The notes: generated by a model not told the origin, from the sequence alone. Positions 12,901 to 24,922 are shown, counted from the stretch's first letter. The stretch is DNA of 64,000 bases from Trichobilharzia szidati (GCA_944472155.2 OX235273.1:99098582-99162581), one strand, 5' to 3'. Numbers and translations are program-made.

Positions 12901-13201
12901 ATTTGTTTTTGTTTGCAGCATATAAAGACAGATACAATTATCAAATCAAATAACTTGGACCTTTTTAATTTACATTGCAAACTATCTTACAAGAACTCAG
13001 CTTTTCAAAAAAAACTATATTTTCTAAAGTCACTTAAGACAAAAACACGTATGAATTGATTTTCAAACAATAAACGGTGCTCACCTGATGAAGTACTTCA
13101 CTTAATTCAGCTAGTCTCTTCTCAATCTTATTTTTTTCATTTACTAAAGTATCATACCTAGACTTAATGACATCATACTTCGCAGAATTCGGATCAGCCG
13201 C
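7839..13201 (-). CDS. PSMD9: 26S proteasome non-ATPase regulatory subunit 9 (p27/Nas2-type chaperone), partial, 4 exons seen
   Basis: PSMD9 helps assemble the 19S base by escorting the Rpt4-Rpt5 ATPase pair in the cytosol or nucleus (family knowledge). Exons on the minus strand, in order: 13201-13085, 12250-12148, 10369-10152, 7943-7839; all have GT-AG borders and compatible phases (0, 0, 1, 0). They give 181 codons in frame, against about 223 aa in human. Exon 1 seen is a coiled coil (KIEKRLAELSEVLHQ). Exon 2 has the hallmark PLVDDEGFPRSDID and ITRNNIRC. Exon 3 has DHKQIMLEIETALHEL, a charged linker and the PDZ start FLRIDQIAPNSLAEQA. Exon 4 continues the PDZ with DLKIGDLVVQFGSV and NFSSLQDI. 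The initiator exon should lie between 13202 and about 15790. The last exon (end of the PDZ and the GLLGC-type tail) was not found and may lie below position 1. A LINE sits downstream at 4.9-7.1 kb. Confidence 0.9.
8335..8560 (-). repeat. tRNA-derived SINE, family B
   Basis: The minus strand has a head gtgcgttggtggtacagcgg, B-box-like gctcgattcccg, then a body ending tctagcttggagccctatgc. The same body occurs at 11640-11850 and 19195-19400, so three copies are in the window. Confidence 0.6.
9037..9515 (+). mobile_element. Penelope-like element, 3' endonuclease fragment
   Basis: The frame reads ICIYQFTCSTCGARYIGSTL, YPLSKRIIEH, and after breaks EAMAIHMLNPELCIQKKFV. The C..CG..YIG box and the EA.AI...NPELCIQK end match the Penelope endonuclease and C-terminus seen at 61.8-62.1 kb. 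Several stops are present. Confidence 0.7.
9891..9923. repeat. (TA)n microsatellite
   Basis: Sixteen TA units in a row. Confidence 0.95.
10555..10574. repeat. (TG)n microsatellite
   Basis: Ten TG units in a PSMD9 intron. Confidence 0.9.
11640..11848 (-). repeat. tRNA-derived SINE, family B, next to a 5S-derived sequence
   Basis: The minus strand head is gtgcgtcggtggtttagcaa, the B-box-like part ttcgattcccggc, and the body ends gaaacttcaaagccctattt. Its first base follows directly on the T run that ends the 5S-like sequence. Confidence 0.6.
11848..11965 (-). pseudogene. 5S rRNA-derived sequence with internal deletion
   Basis: The minus strand reads GACCATAC, AAGTTAAGCAACG, GGTTAGTACTTGCATGGGTG, ACCGGCTGGGAATACCGGGT and GTTGCCAGC, then TTTTTT. 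These are the conserved 3' two thirds of 5S rRNA, including the C-box region and a pol III terminator. About 25 nt between CCATAC and AAGTTAAGC are missing or scrambled, so it cannot be a normal 5S gene. Confidence 0.8.
12355..12535 (-). repeat. Sm-alpha-like SINE, degenerate
   Basis: The minus strand reads gagtactggacagctttctc, cggctcaatggttgacggac (A-box-like), ggtttcgatcccc (B-box-like) and gtgtactgttgaaaagttcc. Layout is as in the 0.85-kb copy, but the catalytic cores are lost. It lies in a PSMD9 intron. Confidence 0.55.
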
Positions 13202-13554
13202 CTATAAATGTTAAATAAACATTATTTTAAATAAGTGAAACAATAGTAAATCAAAGGTAGATTTCTGTATAAATTTATCACTTAGGCGTAATCTTTGACC
13301 ACATAAAGATTGCTAACGTACAGGCCTTGAATAATTTCCACTATTCACCATTGAAGTATGCTTAATAAGAAATGAATCTGTAATCGAAAGTGCTTATCAG
13401 AGATAAATAATCAATGCTACTGTACTGTATGAATTAATTCAAGCACGAAATCCAAATGGTACCCAATACATTTATAACAATAGGCTTTAAGTGGCTATCG
13501 ATGCATGCTAAAGATAATTATAAAAGTCTAACTATAAGTTTGAATAATTGGATT

Positions 13555-13690
13555 TTCAGACTGTGTACTGCAAAGTATGCTTCTGTTTATCTCCCGTTTG
13601 AACCTCTGTTTACTCTCTTCCCTTGCTTTTTGTACTACATAGAGTGTGGCAACTAGAACTGCTGCACATCTGTGCTGACTGACCATTCAG
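13555..13690 (+). repeat. second copy of the 57.2-kb dispersed repeat
   Basis: It shares ttgctttttgtactacat followed by agagtgtggcaactagaac with the copy in caprin intron 3. No coding or RNA features were recognised. Confidence 0.4.
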
Positions 13691-13954
13691 TCAGAAAAGT
13701 ATACTGAAAAGCTTTCTGTCTAATATGCCGGTTCTTTCAATTTTCATATTTATTGTAGAATGATAATCAAAAGGATAGCAGTCACTGAAATAAGTCCATA
13801 CTAAGGAGAACTCATGCGAATGAATTTGTTAACATTTTCTTCAGGCAAAATTAAATGCTGAACAGACAAAATCTGATAGCCTTGAATCGACAGTCTGCTA
13901 TTGATGTAATGAGCATTAACCGTGGTGATTAAAGTGAAATTCTGACCTAGGTAG

Positions 13955-14045
13955 CAGTTGGGTGTCGTAACTCAGGTGGTTGAGCACCAGCCATTTATTT
14001 CAAAGGTCGCTGCTTTTGATATTCTGCTCTGATCAAGATTCTTAT
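13955..14045 (+). repeat. tRNA-like SINE relic
   Basis: The A-box-like stretch aactcaggtggttgagcacc is followed by a degraded B-box position (aaggtcgctgctttt). No cloverleaf can be built. Confidence 0.35.
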
Positions 14046-14949
14046 TTTACAGCCAATCGTCATCCATTACAAAAGTATATTAATATAGTTTGAATAACTT
14101 TAAATGCATAGAATTCATCAGAAAATCTCTGAATCTAGAACACTCATGGTAAATTCGTTATGCCTTCGACTCAATATTATTTTAGGTTTTCATTGACAAT
14201 AGGCCACAATTTCAAATCGACAGCACCTATATTTAGCACGAAAAATTTTAAGGTCATTTTGGCCTACATTTTCACTGGATCCCTACCATAGAGAAAGACT
14301 GGATATAACAGGTTTAATACTTATTCCCGGAACTTACTGAATAAACCTATTTGATAAGCTACATGTAGAACAATGAAGTTTACACGTCAACCATATTCTC
14401 AAAATTAATAACTAGAGGATCAATGGACTTAAATGGCCTAAACGCAGTTATGAGTTACCATAAATCAATTCAGACTTATATTAATTTACCAAGTCTACCT
14501 CATTAAAATGACTAGCTTTCCTTATTAGTACGAATGTATCATTTGCATAAACGCGAATCACCTTAATACGAGTGACTGAATATTTTTTCATCGAATCAAT
14601 CTGTTTTAAATGTCAATGCCACATGACTCGATGCCAATAATACTGACTTGTTACTTGGGAAGTAGATTTGATCCTCTACTCAAATCATTAGTAATTGTAA
14701 GTTCAGACAAAATACTTACTTACTTACTACACTAGGAGGCTAAACTGATTCTATAATAAATGAATGGAAGTGATGAAAAAATCTCAGTCGCAGGAGATGA
14801 ACTGCTGCCTTGCCAGTTAAGGTAATAGTATCCAGTTGCGAAATATGTGGCATAATAGCCATACGAAAAACAAATATAAAACGACAAATAGTATGGCTTG
14901 ATTTCACTCAGGATCATGAATTGTGCCCAGATGTCGTGTGAATGAATGA

Positions 14950-15065
14950 TGAGTCTTGTGGCTCAGCTAGTAAAGCACCCATTTATTAGACCAGAAGCTA
15001 CCGGCTCAAGTTTTACCATCATTGATTTCACCTTCGGTAACCACCCCATCACAAACAGAGTAGCT
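14950..15065 (+). repeat. tRNA-like SINE relic
   Basis: It contains tggctcagctagtaaagcac (A-box-like) and taccggctcaagttttacca (B-box-like), followed by no terminator. It is related in style to the relic at 13.96 kb. Confidence 0.35.
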
Positions 15066-15797
15066 TTATCAGTTAAACGTATCCTTTATGAATGAAGTCA
15101 CTAACGACTGAACGTGCTCTGGCAGTAAATGACGTCTGTATGCAAAAATAAACAAGAGTCTTTAGAGCAGAACTTACAAAACTTTGGGAAACTTCAAAAT
15201 AGACAGTAAAGTGAAAATTTTTAGTGTTTTACCCACATTATAAAATAATAGAGGGTACTAGGTTAAGGTTCTTATAATATACTCACTGTACGACTTTTAA
15301 GATACTTTTTTTACACCGAAATAGACACATACGACTCCAAACACATAGTTACGTAATAAGTCATCACCCTAATAAACCAAGCTAGTAGTACAATAATGTA
15401 TTTGAAAGGACCAATACACTTAAAGGATCAGATACACTTTAAGCGATAAATGTAGGAGTTTAACGTGTACAAGAGAATCTGAACCGATAACTCAGCTTGA
15501 CAGACTGCCATCGTTGTAACAGATTGATAACTAAACTAAAAAAACTACATTCCTGGAGGATTAGATCAGTTACCTTGCAGTAACTGCCATGAAGGTTAAA
15601 AGAAGAGCAAATAATAATTATTCTGTCGTGCTGTCACGAAGGAAAGCAATTTACAAGAAAACAACAGGCAAAATTAAAGGGAAAAAGCCTCTAACACATG
15701 TGCATAAATATAGCTTTATTTACATCTTTTTAACATTTGAGATTAAATGACTGAGATAAACATATTTACAAGATTTGATTATGTTTATATATTATGC

Positions 15798-15965
15798 TTA
15801 GAATGGAGCAATGAAAGTAAGATTGGTTAAAGCATCGCATATAATCTTGGGGTCGGGAACTTTTGAAAATGGCTCCAATTCACCAGCTAAAGCAATTAAT
15901 GGGACCAAACATGTTAAAAGCCCGTCAAGGAGTAAGGATTCTACGCCAACTGGGTCAACTGGTCC
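15798..15965 (-). CDS. HMGXB4: terminal exon of the HMGXB4-like gene
   Basis: The acceptor is ttttctcgcatag followed by GGACCAG; the stop TAA is at 15800-15798. The exon reads GPVDPVGVESLLLDGLLTC, then VPLIALAGELEPFSKVPDP and KIICDALTNLTFIAPF. The spacing of the Leu-rich helix, the Pro-containing loop and the final short helix fits the C-terminus of HMGXB4 proteins as remembered. It is masked by longer open frames on the plus strand that have no other support. Confidence 0.8.
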   Translation of the reverse strand, partial: GPVDPVGVESLLLDGLLTCLVPLIALAGELEPFSKVPDPKIICDALTNLTFIAPF

Positions 15966-18900
15966 CTATGCGAGAAAACAAAAAAGAGCAATTACCAAAT
16001 CACCTGTACATAAATAAACACCAAATTTATTTTAAAGAAAGCATAGTTTCCTGAATGTGAAAGAACAAACAACAAAAGCTGGTTGATTAAGAATTCTCAT
16101 CACGAGACCTAGTGACCTGAACAGTAATAACCTGAATCTATTTGCATTGAATGTGCGTGATTGATATACTGATACGCAATCAAGCAGAAAACAATTAAAC
16201 GTGAAGTGCTGAAAAATTTGTTCGAAAAACATTTTTCTGTTATCATGATTCTGTGTTATAAACATCTAAATTACACAGAAAACTTAATATTCTTAAAAAG
16301 AATGCTCAAATAGTTCCTAGTATTACCTCATAATCACTAACGTTCTTAGCAAATACTGCAAACCGATCGCTTAGCAACTGGAAGTGAGCAGCTAAATCAA
16401 GTAGACTGTAAGATGTTGTTTGAGTACGACTCAACTGAACTTCCAAACGATCACGTTCTTTTAATTTTCGATCTTCTGCAACAGTTTCACGTTTTCCGTG
16501 CTGTTCAATTTGTTTCAATAGACGTCTTGCTTTGTTTTTCCATTCACGTTTAACTTTCTCTGGCATTGTCAGCCATAAAGCCTTAAAACAAAAAGTAGAG
16601 ATGAAATGTTATAAGTAAATCTTTCAGAATCGATACTGAACAATGAATTAATCTTTTGCAAATCAATAGGTTGCTGAACTAAATCAGGAGTGATTAGTTA
16701 GATATTCATTATATTCACTGTCTAACCAAAGTAATCAAAAATTACACAGATGGTTGACGAAAAAGGTTGGGAGTCAGCGTGAAAAAAATGCCGAGAAGTA
16801 AAACAAAAGTAAGAGAACAGTGTATGCTAACGAGAAACTAATATCAGGTTTACTTCAAAGTTTTGAAAACGCTAATACGATGTGATGGTGTGATGCAATA
16901 AATAAGACCTTCTCAACTGAATAGCGATTTTCAATTGATAGAACAAACTATTTAGAAGCACTCTAAACAGACATTCCGTATCACCCTATGAAATCGAAGA
17001 ATTCATTTGGTGGTTAAAATGCTGCATTTTAGCACAAATGGAAATTACTTACGGAAAGGCGATTCATTTCTAAAGGAATTCACTTGATAAATATTTTACT
17101 AACATAATCAGCTGACACTCAGAATGCATGACCACAACAGGAAATCGTATTTTCTGGTTGAACCCAACCAACCATGCTTTACAGCAGTACATACTATAAA
17201 TTTACACTACCTAGTCCTCTTTCAAACAAATTCTACTTCCATGGTATAAAGTCGCTCAATTTTACTTAAAAATGTTTGCGTCACAGAGCAAAGATGTAAT
17301 ACTTTAGTGTGAAATGTGTAATGTGTAGTTACTTAGCAAGTCCACCTAAACTGTATTCACCAATTCCTGCTGGATTATATCCAGTGGGTAATTTCTACAA
17401 TTCGAGAACTGTGTTATTATGAGCATTAAACATTATTTCCTTGGCTTTTTGATGGACTTCGACTCTTCATTACTCCTCTACCTACTACTTTCTTTTACCA
17501 ATTCAAACGTTTTTCAATGCTGAGATGAAAACAACAACAATTTTATGGATTGCCTTTCCGAATCTACATCAATCAATTTTAGTTACATGTGTAGATCACT
17601 ATATCTCAACTGAAAGCGGCTGAAGAACGGTGCTCTGATTCTTACATGATCACATTCAGATTCCTTTACTACCTATTACACTAGCTAAAATGGGTTTTTT
17701 CAATAGATTTCAGCTTCCAGGAAGCCATTAAACATTTCAAAAAAGCCACAAAAGCGATTCTTTTGACTTTCATCAACTTAGACGAATGAAATCTTTTGAC
17801 TGAATGTACTAGTTAAACAATACGACGTTACAATGCATTTTAATTTGGTATTAAATACTTGCGGTCAATTGATAGGAATTTCTCGGCCTAAAGTTTCATC
17901 CCAGCTAATGTCTAATTTATTAAACTCAGTTACTTGATTAGACACAAAACTTTGGCACCTCTCCTACCATAATTCCAATGCGTTTAAGTAAATTGTTCGT
18001 GCACAAAAAGATACTGAAGATATTTTGAAAATTATTTTAAGTAGAGGCTATATGAATGTTTAAAAGCGAACCAATGCGTTTTGCAAAGCAACTCAATAAG
18101 GGATTCTACATATTGTAAGTTAGTTTACAGTAAATGATTTTCTAATTAAAAGTAACTCCATTTTCTCCTCAAGAGGATTAATGCAGTCTAAGAAATCACA
18201 GTCTTGTGCCTTTATGGGATACCAATAATATGTAAAAAAAAAAAGTTAGTCATTAAAACTACTTCTTAAACCGTATAAATTGTTTGTGAAATCAGGTTTA
18301 TAATATAACTCAAACATATTACACACTACACCTAAAGATTTTCTTGACCGATCACAAAAACACGTGAAAACTAGAAATAAGTCATGATAAAATCCATATT
18401 GAAATTAACAAAATCCCCACAAACTCATCAGTGAAAATGTTAACAAACCTGCCATCTGTGATTCGATGACTTCTGATTTTCCTTTCCTGTACCCACACTA
18501 CTTGGATTGTTATCAGTAGCATCGTTTACATCATCCACTAGTGCAACTCCCGGAGAAGAACCATACTTTTTCTTATTTACATGAACAAACAAAGAGTAAC
18601 CATTCAGACGTCTGTAGTGTTTTAATTCCTTGAAGTATAAACAGAAAAGTGAATATCAATTAGACAAAAACTGACTAGAAATTTATTTAGAAAATTTTTA
18701 ACACTATTTATTTTATACTGATGAAGTAAAATTCACAATCCTATAAAGTTTACAATGAAAACACATGAGTTATATGATTCATGTTTACGATCAGATTTTA
18801 CTACAACAATCTAAAAGCCGCATGTTTCGACGTATTCCACTACTATTGATGTAGTTGCGTTTTCTGAGCTGGATAGTTTATTTGCGCTGTTGCTTCTCCA

Positions 18901-21900
18901 TCGCTTTTTGTAACGCGTAGTTAAAAAAACAGTAAAAAGTGGACCCAATTTCCTGAAGAATGACGTCTTTAAAAAGATAGAGTGATCAATCTAACGCTAA
19001 ATTCTCTCGGGCAGTGAAACAACACGAAAATGAGCTATTTTCTATTTTAATAAAATAATTAAGATTTTCTTTTTACCTGTACAGAAAACAAAAGCACTTC
19101 GGTTAGGTTATAAATCATTTCAATTTTATTTTTACTTTGACTATCAATATTCCTTCCAGTTAACGTTAATTTTGTTATTAATTAGTGTTCCTTCATAACG
19201 GTAGTGTGTCGGTGACACAGCAGTAGAATGCTCGCAAACCACGCCACAGGTGGTTCAGGGTTCGATCCCCGGCTGGTAAAAGACGGAAGGTTGGGCATGA
19301 GGCTAACAATCCCATCCCGTAAAAATAAAGCCACTGCTACCGAAACTTTAGGTCTCTAGCTTGAAGCCCTATGTTCCACTCGAAACGTAAAGGAATAAAA
19401 GAAATTATAACGGCTGCCTATGACTCTAGTCCCCTAAAATGGTGCTTTTAGTAACGCATAAAAAGAATTAACATCGAGTTTATACACATCCAATGACCAG
19501 TCTTCATTAGAAAGATATCTCACTACGAGACGTGATACAGATCGTTTCTACGAGGCATACGTGGAACCAACTGTGGTAACTAAAACTCATTTGGCCAATA
19601 AGGCCGACATATGCAGTAATAGAAGGATTTGAGCAGAAAAACTACCTCTCACGGTAACTTCGTTTTTGAAAACAACGAAAGATAGTGAACGATTTGGTAA
19701 TGGATAACACCAAACCAGAAATGAGGACAGGTACACTGTATTATTACTAAATATGATCAGAGAGATGAGGAGAAAAAACCTAATTTTCTTAAATTACGTC
19801 CTTAGAAACGCATCCCGGTAAATATATACCTACAGACAACAGGCTTTCATATAACACGTCTTGTAAACGACTGAATCCTAGATAGACAGATGGACACAAA
19901 CATAAATAAAGTTGAGACACTGCTATTCATTCTTATTAAAACCAGACCAGATGTCCTTCAAAATTTAAAAAAGGTCAGCTACTCAGAGTTTGGCGATGGC
20001 TACAACAATAAATGAAATAACTTGTTTTAACCTACTAATCACAAATGTTATAGAATCTTTGGATTCCTTCGTTACACAAAGAGAAGAGGAAAAATTAAAA
20101 CAAACCTCAAAATCGATGTCATTTATTCCTGCACTACTTTTCATTCGACCAGCAGTTGCTACAGATGCAGAATTAGCTGTTGTTGTTGTTGTTGCTTCTT
20201 CATTATTTTCCTCATTAATAGTTGGCAGTCCACTCGAGTTATTATTTGTTGTCAACTTGTCCGTTTCAAATGAAGCGAAACCATCTACGTGAATATATAT
20301 ATATATATATATATATATAATAAATGTAAATAATAATGAAAAACAGTAAAGTTTGTTTTTCTGTTAAAAATGTCTGTATTCTTAGAAATTTCTGAAATCA
20401 AAACTTACTTACCATGCGTATGCTTAAACACTTAAGGGTCACTTGGTAAACCACAATACGAAACTTATTGAAACAATGACAAGTGACAAACACTCTGAGT
20501 AGAACTTCATTCATAACATGATACATAAATAGGACATTTGAATCCATACATATAGAGGATTGTGGGATAGAGACATAGGCTAATAGTAAGTTGAACATAA
20601 TTCAATAGCTATGTACTTGTGGATGTGTGAGTGCGCTAAGAGTTAGGATACTTCGATTCTGTGAAACTCAGGGTTAATCTATGTCAAATCAACCTTCATA
20701 AATAAGCAAAGTTAGATACTTGTGCAACTCGGCTATAGCTCTTTTAATTGTGATTTACCGCTTTATATAAGCTGCTAAAATAATTTTTTAAAGAATCCAT
20801 ATAATGATCTACTGAACATGTGAGTACATAAATACGAATTACTGTAAAATCTTGCACAGATAAGAATCATATAAAACTGCTGTAATCTGCAACAGTAAAT
20901 AAAAAGGAGTCAGCAGAATGACACTGGTACTAATTAAAACGGAAAAGCAAAGGGAAATATTAAGTAGTTGACGACAGTATGCAATGAAAAAAGTACTCCA
21001 ACAAACAGAACACAAACTGGAGGTCAAGTGCTAAACCACAACCCCCCAGGTACCTCTAAATCCGAAAACCTACCTACTTGCCCGAATAAGCCGTCGGGTT
21101 TAAAGTATCAATATAAGAAGTCCTTTTGCACTAACTCACCAAAAAATATCAACTAAGAAGTCTTAACCACTATCTCTATTATATATGCCAACACGTGAAA
21201 AACCCACGACCGGCATCTGCTATCGTGATGTAGTGCTAAGGTTCGTTTGTATCAGTGATCCGACGAGCTATGCTTGCTGGAAACAAGGTTCCTGCAGGTT
21301 ATATCATACTACAAATGTTGTTTGAGCTGTTAGACTAAGACCAGTGACCATCACAATGTAACTCACATTATGCTGGGAACTTGAGGGCGAAACCGTACTG
21401 CTGACAAATAACCGCGTGACAACACGAAAATGTTCCGCTTGGATGAACAACTGTAATGCTTCTCCGCTCTGGGGATTGTGGTTAATAAAGGTAGACCCAA
21501 AAATTATAAGTCCTCACTCATACTGTGTCGGTGAGTAACCAAACACAACCCCGAGACCATCTCAAACAAGCCGTGCGACTGATTTCAAGCATTTTTCCCT
21601 GGGCTCTGAGTATCACCGATGCTCCTTCTGTTCTGTTCCAACAAAAAACATACACCAACAAAGGTGATAACGTTTTCTGGCATTAGAGATGCAATGGGTT
21701 CATTAGTCTACCTTTATTAGAGGTGAATACAGTCACTTAAAGCTCCCTGTGGTGAGAATCACTAACATTAACAAGCCTGATTAAGGTAACTTGTGAAAAC
21801 ATAAATGCTATAAGTAACTTTTCAATGAGCGTCTAGTAGAAAGTTGATAACTAACTCACCAAATTTAGAAATCAGGTCAAGTGGAGGAAGTAACAAATTT

Positions 21901-24900
21901 CCTGGAGGATGGAAAGACCGTGGGGTTAGAAGAAGTGGTTGCACTGGCTGAAAAAGATAATACAAAACTTAAGTCAGAAACTGATGCATACAAATTCTTC
22001 GCACTGAGGTGACAGTTGACGCCTTGAGGTCCGTGTAGTCTATGGAAACTACCCAATGAACCGCAGTGACTGTAGATTTCCTCTGGAAGATCTATTGGGC
22101 AGTAGTAAGATTAGAGGCAGTTACACAACAGTGAAAGTTCCTAGCACTAAGGTGTGAGTGCTAGAATGTAATTTATGAGTATGATATTCCCTCAGATGAA
22201 CAGTAACCCAGTTAGGTAGAAAATGTGTACCAGCATCCTAATCAAGAACACCGTATCATGTTGACAACAGCGTGCATATCATTTTTTAAAAATATTAAAA
22301 AATTTTAGAAATGATATCATACATGAAAAAAATCCTATGACATCTACAGTTTCAAGCGAAGTCCTAGCCCCCCACACACACACGCACAGGCTTTCAAACG
22401 GGGATACAATAAAATGCGACAATAACTACCTAACTATGGGATCCCATACCTCCAGAAGCATTAGAAAGCTAAATTACAGATGGGAAAACCGAAATAGAAA
22501 TTAAGATCCTGGTGAGTCAAGTTAGATAATTTGTTTACATACTCGGAAGGCAGTTATTTCTATACCAATGCAAGTTTACATATACACCTGATAAATCACA
22601 TCAAACAAATACGGCTACCTAAATGCAATAGTATTTAAATACTCGATTCATACACTGAGAATTGAATATCCGAATTAAACTGCCACATATTTATTACTTA
22701 ATAACATTGTGATAATGTTCTTGATGTAAACTGACACCATCTATTAGGAAAATCTTAGTAGTGTATACGTACGAATCTACACCTAATCAAAGATTAAAAA
22801 TCTTATTTTTCCAAGAGAGGTAAGACCAACCCAAACACTGCAATTTACAGCATCACTACCTATTAGTGAAACAGCCACTACCCAACATTAGTTGTGTGTA
22901 TCTACATACTTATTTATAACTCAGTAGACTCTAGAGGTTACAATTTGGACTTGAAACTGGAAAGTCTGTTACACATTTAACCACTAATACAAGGCATTTC
23001 ATTATTACTGATACATATATATACATATATAGCTTCCAAAGCCTCAGGATGGTCGGGGGTGGGTGCCTTGCTCTGCGGGTTAGCCACCCCTCCGCACACC
23101 TCTTGAAATGCCCCCATATGACCGGGCGTCTTACATAGCCTCTCCCGAGGAAGTCCTACTCACTGCCTTCACGTGGCGGAGGTGTTTTTAACCAAAGTGA
23201 GAGGGCGAAAGCGGATGCCCGGCGCTCTTCACCGGGTTGACTGTCCATTGGATGACAGTCTAGGGGAGATGGCTAAACCCTGATTCCAAACCTCCAACGA
23301 CTGGCGTATGAAGCTCACTGGAGCTCACCGGCAGACGTATGGACATAGGGCTTGTTGGATGTCCTGGATGTCTGTCCCCATTCAAAAAGGCGTATGAACC
23401 GAACTCCGGTCACTGGCTGCCAATGGATAGTGGACTCCCTACTCCACTCCTACTGCCTTGTAGGTCACACTTGGTTGTGTAAAGGCTAGAGCTGCACTCT
23501 CAAACAAAAGGCCGAACGATTCTGGGGACATCACTCGTACCAAATTCCCATGAAACTTCATGAACTCTCAGTACAGTCAAGGCTGATATGGAGTGCCTGG
23601 GGCTACAATCCGTCTACGGAATCCGTCTGTGGAACAAGAATTGGATAACCCTGTCGCAAAACCTTACATCAGATCGCCGCGCCTGGGCAGCGATGATTCG
23701 AGATGTTCATGAAGCTGGCTCATCCTCCCGTAGGAGATAGCCGTAGTAAATTATTAAATTAAATTATTATATATAGCTAAACACAGGATTGATCATTCTT
23801 CTAAAAATTATAAAACTGGTGAAAACTTTCAGCCACAGTCGATTTTACACAAGTTTGACAACAAAATACTTAAATATCCAATCACACCAAACAAAAATAC
23901 ATTGTATTGAACGCACTTACCTTAGCAGTATTTTTTCTCCCTGAAAATAAGTAAATATTTAAAAAAATGAAACATCAAAATCAAATACAAAGCGTGGTAG
24001 AGTGTACTCTACCACAGTGACCAAGTTTTATTCTTATATCAACAAATACAAAGCGATTAATAACATTTGGGAGCAAACTATAAACAAAGTGAATGGGTAA
24101 TATCACCATCAATCACCATGGCTTAGTCTCGGATATTGAAGATCTGTCCTGAGTACCTGAATTCAACTTGAGTATTGAACTATTCACGAATTGTCAGAAT
24201 AGTTTGGTAAGCTAGAAGACTTCCCAACAATCGCCCCAAACTCGTAATTACTAAAACAACTCAATCCTGAAATTTTTAACCAGTTTTTTTTTAAATAAGA
24301 AACACCGTCTTTATGTGGAGCTGGCGAATACCAACACTAGCAGTTTGCCACTTAACTGAAAAGACTACAGCTGCTAGTGACTATGTTGGATTTTAGCAAT
24401 AAGACATTAACAGTAAGATAAAAACTTTGATGTACCTGAACGCTTTGTTTGTGTCCGACCACGAGATTTAGTTGCGCGAACCTTGGGAGATGATTTTTCA
24501 TCAGATGATTCACTATTACTTTCTGCATCATTAGAATTTAAGACACCTCTAGGTCTTTTAAGACTATTTTTTGTGTCCTGATAAGTCGCATCGTTGGCAG
24601 AATATCGTTGATTTGGATTCCACATGGAAGGTGTTGACGATGGGAACGGTTTACTTCCGAAAGAACTTGTAGTGAGTGCCGTATTTTGAGAATTTTCTGC
24701 TACACTTCCTGGCTTTCCTAAGATGGGATGAATGTTCTGAGACGAAGCATCACTCAATATGCTTTGCAAGCAGCCACCGCGCCAAACTAGTTGGTTTCCT
24801 CCACTACTTTGTTTTGGAAGTAAGACGACACGCTGAGTGACTTTTTCCCCAGGATTTTCCAACAAGTTATTCCCTGAATCTTCTGGTAGCATTTTTATAA

Positions 24901-24922
24901 TTGAGACTGCAGGGTGTGACAT
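15798..24922 (-). CDS. HMGXB4: HMG-box nuclear protein, HMGXB4 (HMG2L1)-like, complete, 7 exons
   Basis: Exons: 24922-24436, 23940-23921, 21947-21860, 20284-20106, 18628-18449, 16581-16327, 15965-15798. Every border is GT-AG and all phases agree, giving 1377 nt or 458 aa plus TAA. Residues 1-258 are low-complexity and Ser/Asn/Thr-rich, with a basic RGRTQTKRS patch near 155-162. The HMG box spans about 260-345: helix 1 is LNGYSLFVHVNKKKY and helices 2-3 are HRWQALWLTMPEKVKREWKN. The C-terminal block (about 375-458) begins LAAHFQLLSDRFAVFAKN and continues LLLDGLLTCLVPLIALAGEL, ending near LTNLTFIAPF; this resembles the conserved C-terminal domain of vertebrate HMGXB4, recalled from memory. HMGXB4 is a chromatin/Wnt-modulating HMG protein in vertebrates. 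ATG 24922 is chosen because an AG acceptor (tttttag) lies 13 nt upstream; an open frame extends to 25006. Confidence 0.85.
19195..19405 (+). repeat. tRNA-derived SINE, family B
   Basis: The head is gtgtgtcggtgacacagcag, the B-box gggttcgatccccggctgg, and the body ends gtctctagcttgaagcccta then tgttccactcg. It is the best-preserved B box of the three copies. It lies in an intron of the HMGXB4-like gene. Confidence 0.6.
20293..20319. repeat. (TA)n microsatellite
   Basis: About 13 TA units, just upstream of HMGXB4-like exon 4 on the minus strand, within the intron close to the acceptor. Confidence 0.95.
20990..21730 (+). repeat. GC-richer unclassified block, likely repeat
   Basis: Composition and long non-coding stretches (for example cccacgaccggcatctgcta) differ from the AT-rich intron around it and look like a LINE leader. 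No domain or tail was found. Confidence 0.3.
23035..23762 (+). mobile_element. internally deleted LINE: 5' leader joined to 3' end
   Basis: The GC-richer block starts cctcaggatggtcgggggtg and runs through a leader-like region with no open frame. It ends in a short frame reading TSDRRAWAAMIRDVHEAGSS, RRR, stop, the C-terminal signature of LINE RT proteins. It finishes with a taaattattaaatt-type tail at 23745-23762. No RT core lies between, so this is a short non-autonomous or deleted copy. Base composition clearly differs from the surrounding intron of the HMGXB4-like gene. Confidence 0.55.
23921..23940 (-). CDS. HMGXB4: 20-nt microexon of the HMGXB4-like gene
   Basis: It is flanked by a ttattttcag acceptor and a gtaagtg donor on the minus strand. 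With the single base left by exon 1 it encodes GRKNTAK, joining TQTKRS to PVQPLLLTP in phase, and it extends the basic patch. Without it, exon 1 (phase 1) and exon 3 (phase 0) do not join in frame, which is the best argument that it is real. Confidence 0.7.

Larger units (their letters stand above)
13202..15797. other. region between PSMD9 and the HMGXB4-like gene
   Basis: It must contain the 3'UTR of the HMGXB4-like gene and probably the first exon and promoter of PSMD9. The first exon could not be picked out. Two tRNA-like SINE relics and one dispersed repeat copy are present. Confidence 0.5.

Noticed and set aside
14955..15035. Functional tRNA gene
   Set aside because: A and B boxes are only approximate, no acceptor stem pairs and no T-run terminator follows.
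15811..16054. Plus-strand ORFs over the HMGXB4-like terminal exon
   Set aside because: They are shadows; the minus-strand reading has family similarity, a splice acceptor in phase and a stop.
19990..20292. 100-aa plus-strand ORF over HMGXB4-like exon 4
   Set aside because: It is the antisense of a Thr/Ala-rich repeat exon with good splice sites on the minus strand.
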